A stretch of 25,661 nt of DNA, from positions 1 to 25,661 of the IMG/VR virus record IMGVR_UViG_3300033146_001063. One strand, given 5' to 3'. Both the position numbers and the translations under genes were made by a program. This DNA is from a virus. Of this stretch, positions 1-8,123 are shown piece by piece. A model generated the notes under the pieces. It was not told the origin of the DNA and did not search any database. It worked only from the letters and a program-made list of their open reading frames with translations. How positions within the stretch are numbered: the first letter of the stretch is position 1; every line of letters starts with the position of its first letter.

Positions 1-657
1 TTCAAATTCTCTAGCTTTACTTAAAGGTTCCATTAAAGTAATGTAATAACGGGGTGTAGATCCACTCCATCTTTCAACATCAAACTCTTGTGCAGTAGCT
101 GTAACTACGAAACTTACATCACCTAAAGTCCAAGCACTTATAGAAGCAAACTCTACTGGAGCTTTAGATAATGATTTTTCTAATGTATCACGTAACATCT
201 TAACTACATCTGTTGTAGCCATACCTTCAACAACTACACATGAGCCATAAAAATAACCTTCTTCATTAGGTGAAATCATACCACCGTAAGCTGGTACTGC
301 TAAACGTATAATAACTGTTTCACCTACCACAAAAGTATCTGATGCAAAATCAAGTGTGTGTTGACTTAACACTTCATCAACAGGTGCAACTAACCCACTA
401 ACATTTTTTACTTTATCTATATAATCTACTAATGTTTTACCATAAGGATCAGTATATTTAATGTAAAAATTACCTTCTGCTTTTGGTCCGCTTAGCAATA
501 CTTCATCACCTGTAGCCGCATCCAATTCATACATATATCCATGTAAAGCACCTAAAGTAGGTACTGGTTCTGGACTAGCGTTTGAACTATCATTAACAGT
601 TAATTTTTCCAACACTATGACTTTCATATGCTGGTTTGGTCCTTTTAATAATCCCAT
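1..657 (-). CDS. Virion structural protein, partial (C-terminus off the window)
   Basis: The open frame starts at an ATG at 657 (beginning MGLLKGPNQHMKV) and stays open for 219 codons to the window edge, so the C-terminus is missing. It was read directly from the sequence. The composition is mixed polar and beta-like with no membrane segment. It is the last visible gene of the late leftward operon, 31 bases downstream of the paralogous connector-like genes. That position after the capsid gene in crAss-like phages usually holds head-tail ring, tail-hub or tail proteins. I do not recognise a specific domain, so the structural role is inferred from position only. Confidence 0.6.
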   Translation of the reverse strand, partial: MGLLKGPNQHMKVIVLEKLTVNDSSNASPEPVPTLGALHGYMYELDAATGDEVLLSGPKAEGNFYIKYTDPYGKTLVDYIDKVKNVSGLVAPVDEVLSQHTLDFASDTFVVGETVIIRLAVPAYGGMISPNEEGYFYGSCVVVEGMATTDVVKMLRDTLEKSLSKAPVEFASISAWTLGDVSFVVTATAQEFDVERWSGSTPRYYITLMEPLSKAREFE

Positions 658-688
658 AATAATAATTTTTTATATATTAATAATATTT

Positions 689-1393
689 TTAACCTTGTTG
701 TTGTTGTTGTTGTAATGCTGCCACTTGTTCAGGTGTTAATTGCTGTGGTTGTTGTCCTTGCACTCTAGATCTTTTATAAAGGTCTACAGACATTCTTACA
801 ACTTCTTTTAAAACTGCCATTGTAAAGTTAGGAATATTTTGGTATCTCATACCCTTAATTGTAACTTCTATTGGCATACTATGTAAAATAATTGGTTCTG
901 GATTAGTAAGTACTATAAATCTATAATGCTTTGGTACATAAGTACCATCAAAATGAATTTCAAAAGATGATTCTCTTTCGTACCTATATGCAATCTTATT
1001 GTTAGGCTTAGTAAATGGACTCTCCAATTCACTTTTCCTATCATTGTAATTACCAGGTATCACTTCAATTTTAAATCCTCTCTCAACCCACAATTCTTCA
1101 AACAACACCTTTATAAAATCCTTTTCCAAGAATGTTATAAAAGGTATTATAATAGTATTATCAATTTGCGTAAAACAAGTACTATCACAATCGTAATGCT
1201 TTATTACAGGTTTCAATAATTGTTTCACATATTCAACATCAGTGGCTTTTGTAGCCAATTGAAAAACATAATCTTCTAATGCTTTAGACATGAATATAGA
1301 TTTAGTATACTCGGAAGCACCTTTAACTAAAGGCTCACCTAGTACCTCATCGAAATAGCTACTTAATTCTTTTGCTTTTTCATTAATGTCCAT
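689..1393 (-). CDS. Putative head-tail connector/ring protein, paralogue A
   Basis: 234 codons. The N-terminal half resembles the next gene upstream (1405-2076): both have a Leu...Phe-Asp start, a KG...Y.KS stretch near residues 25-32, an A.E...F.LA helix, and later a PN.KIAY / PNKNIAY strand followed by a ..P.PI.L segment. The two are therefore probably tandem paralogues. The C-terminus is glutamine-rich (QQPQQ, then six Q before a final G) and probably disordered. It lies 11 bases downstream of its paralogue in the late operon, after the capsid gene. In crAss-like phages that position holds head-tail ring or stabilisation proteins. Function is inferred from context; no catalytic motif is visible. 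Confidence 0.65.
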   Translation of the reverse strand: MDINEKAKELSSYFDEVLGEPLVKGASEYTKSIFMSKALEDYVFQLATKATDVEYVKQLLKPVIKHYDCDSTCFTQIDNTIIIPFITFLEKDFIKVLFEELWVERGFKIEVIPGNYNDRKSELESPFTKPNNKIAYRYERESSFEIHFDGTYVPKHYRFIVLTNPEPIILHSMPIEVTIKGMRYQNIPNFTMAVLKEVVRMSVDLYKRSRVQGQQPQQLTPEQVAALQQQQQQG

Positions 1394-1404
1394 GTCTTAT
1401 ATCA

Positions 1405-2076
1405 TTATTTAGAATTTGCATTAGTATCAGGAATACCTACATATACTCTTTGAGCATAATTAACAGCAGCTTCTACAAGTTTGTCTTTAAATTTATCATC
1501 CAATACAGGTTCTGTTGCAACTACAATACCATCAATAGAATCTCCAGGATCTAGATTTTCTAGTACGATAGGTGTAGGTTGCTCCACATAATGTATGAAG
1601 ATTTCGCTTATTTGAAAGTTAAAGGGTACAAAGACAGATGAGAATATTTCCGATCCATTCTGTACCCTCAAAACATAAGCTATGTTTTTATTAGGGTATT
1701 TATAATCTCTACTCAATAAATCAGTTATCACATCTTCACTAACATTCGCACCAACTATATTAGTAGAATTATTGTCATTTAGAGTAGTACCCCTAATGAT
1801 ATAATCTAAAGTTTGAAACGAATCTTCAATATATGAATACGTTTTACCATATGGTGAATACGGATTTGATACCGTAGTCAGTAATGTTAAAGGCTTTGTA
1901 ACTAATAATTGAGTTAACTCAGAAGTCAATCGCTTTTGAGCTAACTCGAATATTATTGATTCTTGGGCATACGAGTAACATAATGATTTTTCATACTTAT
2001 CTAAACCCTTACTACCATTGGTATTAAGTTCCTCAAAAAGTACATCGAATTCACTATTTAGCTCCGTTAATTCCAT
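1405..2076 (-). CDS. Putative head-tail connector/ring protein, paralogue B
   Basis: 223 codons. It overlaps the upstream 284-codon gene by 23 bases, suggesting translational coupling. It shares a pattern with the following gene: KGLDKYEKS against KGASEYTKS, a helix ending FELAQ against FQLAT, and YPNKNIAY against KPNNKIAY before a beta-rich C-terminal half. It lacks the glutamine-rich tail of its paralogue. A duplicated connector subunit would fit the stacked ring proteins known between portal and tail in crAss-like virions. That is an inference from position and duplication; I recognise no enzymatic motif. Confidence 0.65.
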   Translation of the reverse strand: MELTELNSEFDVLFEELNTNGSKGLDKYEKSLCYSYAQESIIFELAQKRLTSELTQLLVTKPLTLLTTVSNPYSPYGKTYSYIEDSFQTLDYIIRGTTLNDNNSTNIVGANVSEDVITDLLSRDYKYPNKNIAYVLRVQNGSEIFSSVFVPFNFQISEIFIHYVEQPTPIVLENLDPGDSIDGIVVATEPVLDDKFKDKLVEAAVNYAQRVYVGIPDTNANSK

Positions 2077-2908
2077 CGTTTATCTCTTTTTGAATAGACA
2101 TATAAATATCTTTATTCTTTTTATTTTTCAGAAACCTCACGGATTCATCAAAAGTAGCAATGTTATCACCATCACCTAGTTTAATATCTTTATAGTAGTA
2201 CATACTACCTTTGTAAGATATTACACCCATTTGAGTACCTACTCCCACTATACCTTTATAATTGAAATCAGGGTCACTCAAAATACTTAGGAACTGCTCT
2301 TTATTCAAATCAGCCTTAGTGTTAACAATAGCTATCAGTTCTTCGGTTGATTTAGAAGCACTAAATCTCTCGTTGATAGATGATAAGTACATTAACATCT
2401 TAAACTTGTTATCTTCAATCCTACCAAGCTCTTTATAGAAGTTCTTGTTAAGATTAAATTCAGCATTAACTAAATCAGTTTCCTCACCTTCAAGTACTCT
2501 AACATACCTATACGTAGGTCTGTTTTTAATACTCTTTAAGTCAGGTGCTATAACATTTGAATAGGCACGTAAAATACCATCCAATAGTCTTTGGTAAGGA
2601 TCAGATAAATCTAATGTCCTTTTATCAATATTCATAGTTATATCAATACCCTCTAAATACTCATTAAATCTATTATTTACATTTAATGTACCTGGCTTCA
2701 AAGATAATTCTTTTTCTATCTTAGTTAATTCAGTTTTTGTAAGAGCGATTACATACGATCCCATTTCACTTCTCAATACTGATATCGAATCAGTTACTCC
2801 TGGCATCCTACCTCTACCCAAAATATGGTTAGGGTTTTCTACATTATATACCTTTTTTGGTATAAAGCGATATTCTACAATATCGCTTTGTTTTGTTTCT
2901 GTTTTCAT
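2054..2908 (-). CDS. Late structural/assembly protein of unknown function
   Basis: 284 codons, directly downstream of the major capsid gene (24-base gap). The protein is soluble and mixed alpha/beta. The N-terminal 35 residues are basic and turn-rich (GRGRMPG), the middle is helical, and the C-terminal part carries glycine-rich strands (GIVGVGTQMG). There is no signal peptide or membrane segment. Its place just after MCP suggests head completion or connector function. The leader contains ATAAGCTAT (complement of 2910-2918), also found before the scaffold-like gene. I cannot assign a family. Confidence 0.6.
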   Translation of the reverse strand: MKTETKQSDIVEYRFIPKKVYNVENPNHILGRGRMPGVTDSISVLRSEMGSYVIALTKTELTKIEKELSLKPGTLNVNNRFNEYLEGIDITMNIDKRTLDLSDPYQRLLDGILRAYSNVIAPDLKSIKNRPTYRYVRVLEGEETDLVNAEFNLNKNFYKELGRIEDNKFKMLMYLSSINERFSASKSTEELIAIVNTKADLNKEQFLSILSDPDFNYKGIVGVGTQMGVISYKGSMYYYKDIKLGDGDNIATFDESVRFLKNKKNKDIYMSIQKEINDGINGAK

Positions 2909-2932
2909 TATAGCTTATGTTTAAATTACTTA

Positions 2933-4420
2933 TTACTGAAGTACATTAGGTATGTATGTTACTACCTTACCTGGATCTACTATAGCAGCAGAGAACGAAC
3001 CGTATCTAGTGTATGTGGCACTATCCTTAGAATGTGACATGTTCATGATTTGACGTTCACCTGTGATAGGGTTACGGAAACCAGATTCATACCCCCAATC
3101 ATCACCTCTAGAAAGTTCAACTTTATAGATGTTAGGTTCAGATGTATCTCCAATGAAATAGATATCATAACGATAAGATTCAGCTACGCCAGGCCCTAAA
3201 TGTGGAGCCATAATAGTATTACGAATCTTAGAATCGTACATAGGGTCTACCTCGAATTTAACGTGATATCCCATAGGTGCAATCCACTCTGTAAATTGGA
3301 ATCCTGCTACAAAAGCATTAGGGTGCCATTCAGAAGTAGTCTTGCGATAAGTTGCAGGGTTAAGTCCACCCAATGCTTGCCATCCAGATGCATCATTAGC
3401 AATAGCTCTTGAAGCTTGTGCCAATCCCATCTCACCTGTACGAACCATAATAGTACGTTGTGAAGGAGCTAATTTACCTGCACCAATATCTGAAAGGATA
3501 GCTTCGAATTGACGAAGGCTGAATATATTATAATACTGCACTCCTGAAGCTTCTTGTTGCTCACGTAATCCCATACCTTGCTTGATATAGTACCCATTCT
3601 TACCAATGTTGTAGTATCTACCATCATCAGTAGCATTTGAACGAGCGAAAGCTATAGCGTGTGCTTTCTCGTAAGACCAAGTTTTTTGAAGTTCCCACTC
3701 TACGGCAGGCATCCAAGTAGTAGTTACAATCTCATCATTACCTCGTTTGATGATAATTGGAGAAGCAACTTTTTTACCAATATTCTTACCAGGCTCTGTA
3801 TGCTCGATACGAATAGTTGTGAATTCATTTCCAACCTTAGAGTTAGAAGCAAAACTGATTTCACCACCTTTAGTAGACATAACATCTTCAACTGGACTGA
3901 AATCTTTAGAGAATCTAATACCCCCTACAACTTCTACAGAAGGAATACCAGTAAGTTTATTTTTACCCATCAATTCTACAACACAAGCGTGTAGATTATC
4001 TTCAGTAAAAGTTTCTTTAACACGTAGTTGGTAAATCTCGTTTTTACGACCAACCAACATATGCATTTCACGGAAATCATCTTCCTCAAAATAAAGAACT
4101 AAGTCTTTATTGATACCGACATTTCCACCACTACCTGTAATTATCTGTGAATTACCATACTCTTTAGCATAAACTAAAGGTAGGTTTCTATCTGCATCAC
4201 CTGCGATCTCCCAAGTGTAAATATCTTCTTCCTCCATTTTAGCAACAGGGAATTGATCTAATAATGTGTCCAAGTTACGGACACCTGCCGAAGCGAGTAA
4301 TCTTGTTACTCCTTTTTTCAACAGCTGAGGCTTATTTCCAAACATTATACGGAAATGGTTGTCTGTCACCAATCCTGTAGTAACTGTGGCCTCCTTAAAC
4401 TGATAAGGTTGTAGTTTCAT
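2933..4420 (-). CDS. Major capsid protein (crAss-like, HK97 fold expected)
   Basis: 495 codons, about the size of crAss-like major capsid proteins. It is preceded by an acidic scaffold-like gene and the portal, the standard head-gene order. The protein starts MKLQPYQFKEATVTTG and has the look of an HK97-type shell subunit: an N-terminal arm, an alternating beta/alpha body, aromatic-rich beta strands (residues about 360-400) and a C-terminal beta region (near TYTRYGSFSAAIVDPG). The sequence is better balanced and less AT-driven than its neighbours, as expected for a highly expressed gene. It should form the icosahedral shell. The fold is inferred from family knowledge and gene order; no alignment was run. 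Confidence 0.82.
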   Translation of the reverse strand: MKLQPYQFKEATVTTGLVTDNHFRIMFGNKPQLLKKGVTRLLASAGVRNLDTLLDQFPVAKMEEEDIYTWEIAGDADRNLPLVYAKEYGNSQIITGSGGNVGINKDLVLYFEEDDFREMHMLVGRKNEIYQLRVKETFTEDNLHACVVELMGKNKLTGIPSVEVVGGIRFSKDFSPVEDVMSTKGGEISFASNSKVGNEFTTIRIEHTEPGKNIGKKVASPIIIKRGNDEIVTTTWMPAVEWELQKTWSYEKAHAIAFARSNATDDGRYYNIGKNGYYIKQGMGLREQQEASGVQYYNIFSLRQFEAILSDIGAGKLAPSQRTIMVRTGEMGLAQASRAIANDASGWQALGGLNPATYRKTTSEWHPNAFVAGFQFTEWIAPMGYHVKFEVDPMYDSKIRNTIMAPHLGPGVAESYRYDIYFIGDTSEPNIYKVELSRGDDWGYESGFRNPITGERQIMNMSHSKDSATYTRYGSFSAAIVDPGKVVTYIPNVLQ

Positions 4421-4439
4421 ACTAAATAAATTTTAATTA

Positions 4440-5729
4440 TTAAACTAAGTCATCGATTGTATCAGGATCGATGGTGTACTTATTCGCACTCTTATTGTTT
4501 TTGCTATTGGTGATAGCATCACCTGTAACTAAATTCATACTCTCGAAAACATTTCGCATAGCTTTTGAAGCTTTAGTTTCGGCTTTACGGTCGAAAGTAT
4601 TTAGGTCTTTGAATCCATTTGTTACTGCATATAGGTACATCATATTGAATTCAAAGTCTACAGGATTCTCTTGTTGGTACTTCATTATAGCATTTAACGG
4701 TGTACCGTCTTTTGCTGTTCCTGCAGGTTTAGTTGCTATGTCTAGCATCTTCTCTTTAATCCTCTTGGAAACTTTCTTACCGAAAGCTGTACCAGATTGT
4801 ATTTTTGTTCGTAATTCTTTTATCTTGTCATTGCGAGCATCAGATTCAGCACGTTTCTTATCCTCTACAGATTTCACTACATTCTCTCTATCCAACACAA
4901 GCTGCTCTCGCTTAGATAAAAGACTTTTAGTCACTACAGATTTCAACTCACCTTTCTGTTTATGTACTTCATACAAACTATCAGCTGTGGTAGCATCTAT
5001 ACCTTTCTCTTGGTAAGCACCAACAATAATAGCTTTAGTTATACCCTCATCAGCTAGTACATTGTCTATTTGTACATTGTCGATTTGTTGTATGGCTGTG
5101 TCTATTTGTCTCATTTTGGCAACATCTACACCACCATTCATTTTCTCATATAACTCTTTAGTCTTAGATTCCATTCTAGATATAGCTTCCTTTTCTAAAA
5201 TATCATCAAAATCAGATTCTGTTTTAATCTCCTTTAATTCATCTTCATCTAAATCTCCAAGATATTTAAGAACTCCTTTCTCTTTTAAAGCTAGAGCTAA
5301 ATTCATATAAAGGTTACTTCCTTCATCAGTATTTATTCTATCATCATCGTCGTCATCATCATCATCACCTAACAATTTTAGGTTTTGCTTAAACTCATCT
5401 GATAAACGTTCTCTCAGTATTGTTTGTACTTCATTAGGAATATCATCGTCATCTAACTTCTTTTCACCAGATTCGATTTTCTCTACTATATCATTTAACT
5501 CATCTTCAGTGTAATGATGATCATGTAAATCAGTCGAATCATTTGGATCTTTTGATGATGATGATGATGATTGTGATTGTTGTATAACAACACCATTTTC
5601 ATCTACTTCAATCTCATTTGGTACATCCCAATATTCTTGCGATGTTGTTGCATCATTAGGATTATTGATCTTTCCTGTGCCATCAGATAAATCAACATTA
5701 TCGTCATTTGGCGTAAAATTTAATTTCAT
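4440..5729 (-). CDS. Putative capsid scaffolding protein, acidic
   Basis: 429 codons between portal and MCP, where scaffold proteins are encoded. The N-terminal 140 residues are very acidic and low in complexity: a poly-serine run near residue 55 and a run of nine aspartates near residue 127. The rest is predicted helical and highly charged (KK, EK and DK rich), without globular hydrophobic blocks, as is usual for scaffolds. I see no protease signature such as a Ser-His pair in a conserved context, so a fused maturation protease is not supported. The ATG overlaps an ATAAGCTATG motif. An intrinsic terminator lies 49 bases upstream, so it may also have its own promoter. Confidence 0.65.
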   Translation of the reverse strand: MKLNFTPNDDNVDLSDGTGKINNPNDATTSQEYWDVPNEIEVDENGVVIQQSQSSSSSSKDPNDSTDLHDHHYTEDELNDIVEKIESGEKKLDDDDIPNEVQTILRERLSDEFKQNLKLLGDDDDDDDDDRINTDEGSNLYMNLALALKEKGVLKYLGDLDEDELKEIKTESDFDDILEKEAISRMESKTKELYEKMNGGVDVAKMRQIDTAIQQIDNVQIDNVLADEGITKAIIVGAYQEKGIDATTADSLYEVHKQKGELKSVVTKSLLSKREQLVLDRENVVKSVEDKKRAESDARNDKIKELRTKIQSGTAFGKKVSKRIKEKMLDIATKPAGTAKDGTPLNAIMKYQQENPVDFEFNMMYLYAVTNGFKDLNTFDRKAETKASKAMRNVFESMNLVTGDAITNSKNNKSANKYTIDPDTIDDLV

Positions 5730-5777
5730 AGCTTATGTAAAATTATAATTAATATTTAATGTTCACAAGATTTCAAT

Positions 5778-5803
5778 GAAAAAGTTCATAGAAATCCTAT
5801 GAA
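5778..5803 (-). terminator. Intrinsic terminator-like hairpin after portal gene
   Basis: On the minus strand a TTCATAG stem, a GATTT loop and a CTATGAA stem (7 bp) are followed by CTTTTTC. The hairpin includes the portal stop codon. It sits between portal and the scaffold/MCP genes, so it could set the level of portal transcript relative to capsid transcript. The U-run is short, so termination may be partial. Confidence 0.45.
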
Positions 5804-8112
5804 ACTTGCTGTTTCGCAGCAATATCTTTTTCTTTAATATCTAATTCTCTGGACTTTAATTTAACTTTGTCAGCTTCAGTATCCATGAATGAAGCAAGTT
5901 TAGCAATCTCTTTTCGTAAGTCTGCAATAGTTTTATCATTCTTTTGATCAATGTCTGCCATATCTACTAAAGCATCCATTTCCTTAATTTTCAATTTCAC
6001 CTCAGCTTCAAGATCTACTTTATATTTTTCGAAATCTCTATCCTTGTCTTTAGTTGCTGCATCAGCTTCTATCTGTTGTTGTACAGCTTGTTGCTCTCTC
6101 TGTGCAGTTTCCTGAGCTTCTTTCTTACGGTCTGCTTCCATCTGCTCTATCAATCTACGTTTCTCTGCCATAGACTTAGAGAATAGTACATCAAATACAA
6201 AAGCAAAGTCTCCACCGTTTTGCATATATGCATGAGCAACTTGATTTAGTACATTATCAAATTCATGTGCTTTGTTAGAATCAGTTACTCTAATACCCAA
6301 CTCTAGATTTTCGAAATCATCTTTCACTATTGTTAAGTACCTCTCAACATTAGAATTTACTATGGTAGTCATCTTTCGAGGGTTATCCTCTAAAGCACGT
6401 ACAGCAGCACTTATAAGTAAATCGCCTACACGATTCTTAACACTTTCATGTTTATATGAGTACCATTCTGTTACATGGGAAGATTGAGATGTAGCCCTTT
6501 CGACACCGCCTACAGTCTCACGAGTACCTACATCACCTAAACGTTGTGGAGTAATACCTATACTTTCAGGTACACTCTTACGCATATATTCTGCAAGGTT
6601 TATTAATTGTTGTATGTAATTACCGAAATCTAGATTTTGTACCTCATCTCTACCTGTTTGCATATTACCTGCAATCTGTCCTTTTGAAGCACCTTTCTTA
6701 ATCTCTCTGAAATTATCTTTGAACTTGAAGTTGTATTTGTATATGAAAGAAAGCCACTTTTTAACATCCCAGTTATCAGGCTTTCTAGATAAATCCATAT
6801 CTAAGATAGGACCTATATTTTTAGACATCGCTACTATAATATTATCCATGATTACATCATACATATATTGTTGAGCTCGCATCTTTGTCATTGCAGGAAT
6901 AGCTATCCTGTTATTAATATTATATATCTCACCTACTATACCAGGATGACCTTCAGATATACCCGGTGAGGATTTTTGAAATATTGGTTGCGGTTTAGCA
7001 TCTACTATTATATCTACACCTATTAGAGTACATATCCACCATTGATATGACCATGTTATACCTATATTCATTTCACCATTCTGCAATTTATAATCTCTAG
7101 GCCTGATTTTTATTTGCTCTTCACCAGTTGTAGGGTCTTGATATTTAATCTTGTTTAACTTTACATAAGCTTTCCATCTTATTCTTAAATGCCTTATATT
7201 ACCATCCAAATCTATTACGCCTGTACCAAATTCGTTCTCACCATATTGATAAGGTATAAACTGACCATCTGTAACTAATCCACTATCGTAAGTGGTATCT
7301 GATGTTAGATTACCTTCAAGAATCCTATCTACATCATCCCTCTTCAATTCGTCACCATACATGTCAATTAGAGTACCAGGTGATAAATGACTTTCATACG
7401 ATATGATATCTGAATCTTCTATTCTTTGAGAATTTCTTCTACCCCAGTAGCGCAATTTTGTTGGGTCTAGTACTTCAAATGTGACATCATTATTAACTAT
7501 ATCTACAGCATAAGCTTCTTCGGCAGCTAACCACACACCCCTAAAACCTTCTATAAAACCATCATTGATATATAAAGATTTTGCATAATGTTGGTACAAT
7601 GCGGTAGCTTTTATCTCCTTAGCATCCTTGTACTCAAATTTCAATTGTCTCGATAGCTTTTCTACTTCAACTTGTAACTCTTCATCAGTACCCTCAAAAG
7701 TAGATTCTAATGCCTGTAGTCTAGCGTTCACATAATCCTCCTTGCGTTTTCGCTTATCCTCAATCCCTACATCATTTATAATCTCAACCAAAGGTTCATA
7801 AGGTCTATCAATCTCTTCACCCACTAATAAATCTATGATTGGTGCAGCAATAGGATAGTGATGTAATTCTCGTGTAGCATCAATAGTTTTTAACTCTAAA
7901 GGGTTTACCATGTGTACAAAATCACTAGGGTTTATGATACCATCGTACAAGTTGTAATTAAGTTTCATATCTAATACCCTGGCTCTGATATGCTCGGAAT
8001 TGTGTACAGACATATTACCTGCTGCAAAGTTTGCTATATCTTTAACCCAATCCTTTATTTTTGATCTTGCTGGTAGTTTGAAACTTATGTTAGTTGCGCT
8101 TAAATCATACAT
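5797..8112 (-). CDS. Portal protein (crAss-like)
   Basis: 771 codons, immediately downstream of TerL (11-base gap) and upstream of the scaffold-like gene. Early residues include an LNYNLYDG segment (about 51-58) and then PIAAPIIDLLVGEE, a pattern I associate with crAss-like portals. The central region (about 180-560) has the alternating helices and strands of a portal clip, stem and wing. The C-terminal 130 residues are a long, highly charged helix rich in Q, E and K, likely a coiled coil lining or crowning the barrel. It should form the dodecameric DNA gate at one capsid vertex. The assignment rests on size, order and these features. Confidence 0.85.
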   Translation of the reverse strand: MYDLSATNISFKLPARSKIKDWVKDIANFAAGNMSVHNSEHIRARVLDMKLNYNLYDGIINPSDFVHMVNPLELKTIDATRELHHYPIAAPIIDLLVGEEIDRPYEPLVEIINDVGIEDKRKRKEDYVNARLQALESTFEGTDEELQVEVEKLSRQLKFEYKDAKEIKATALYQHYAKSLYINDGFIEGFRGVWLAAEEAYAVDIVNNDVTFEVLDPTKLRYWGRRNSQRIEDSDIISYESHLSPGTLIDMYGDELKRDDVDRILEGNLTSDTTYDSGLVTDGQFIPYQYGENEFGTGVIDLDGNIRHLRIRWKAYVKLNKIKYQDPTTGEEQIKIRPRDYKLQNGEMNIGITWSYQWWICTLIGVDIIVDAKPQPIFQKSSPGISEGHPGIVGEIYNINNRIAIPAMTKMRAQQYMYDVIMDNIIVAMSKNIGPILDMDLSRKPDNWDVKKWLSFIYKYNFKFKDNFREIKKGASKGQIAGNMQTGRDEVQNLDFGNYIQQLINLAEYMRKSVPESIGITPQRLGDVGTRETVGGVERATSQSSHVTEWYSYKHESVKNRVGDLLISAAVRALEDNPRKMTTIVNSNVERYLTIVKDDFENLELGIRVTDSNKAHEFDNVLNQVAHAYMQNGGDFAFVFDVLFSKSMAEKRRLIEQMEADRKKEAQETAQREQQAVQQQIEADAATKDKDRDFEKYKVDLEAEVKLKIKEMDALVDMADIDQKNDKTIADLRKEIAKLASFMDTEADKVKLKSRELDIKEKDIAAKQQVS

Positions 8113-8123
8113 GCTTCAATATT

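Noticed and set aside
699-713. Tandem GTT repeat
   Set aside because: Encodes the glutamine-rich C-terminus of the connector-like protein; no separate element.
4471-5016. Plus-strand frame of 181 codons
   Set aside because: It lies wholly within the scaffold-like gene on the other strand; its composition (many S, F, L) is that of an antisense shadow, and there is no start context.
5340-5366. Tandem ATC/GTC trinucleotide repeat
   Set aside because: It encodes the poly-aspartate run of the scaffold-like gene; explained as coding low complexity.
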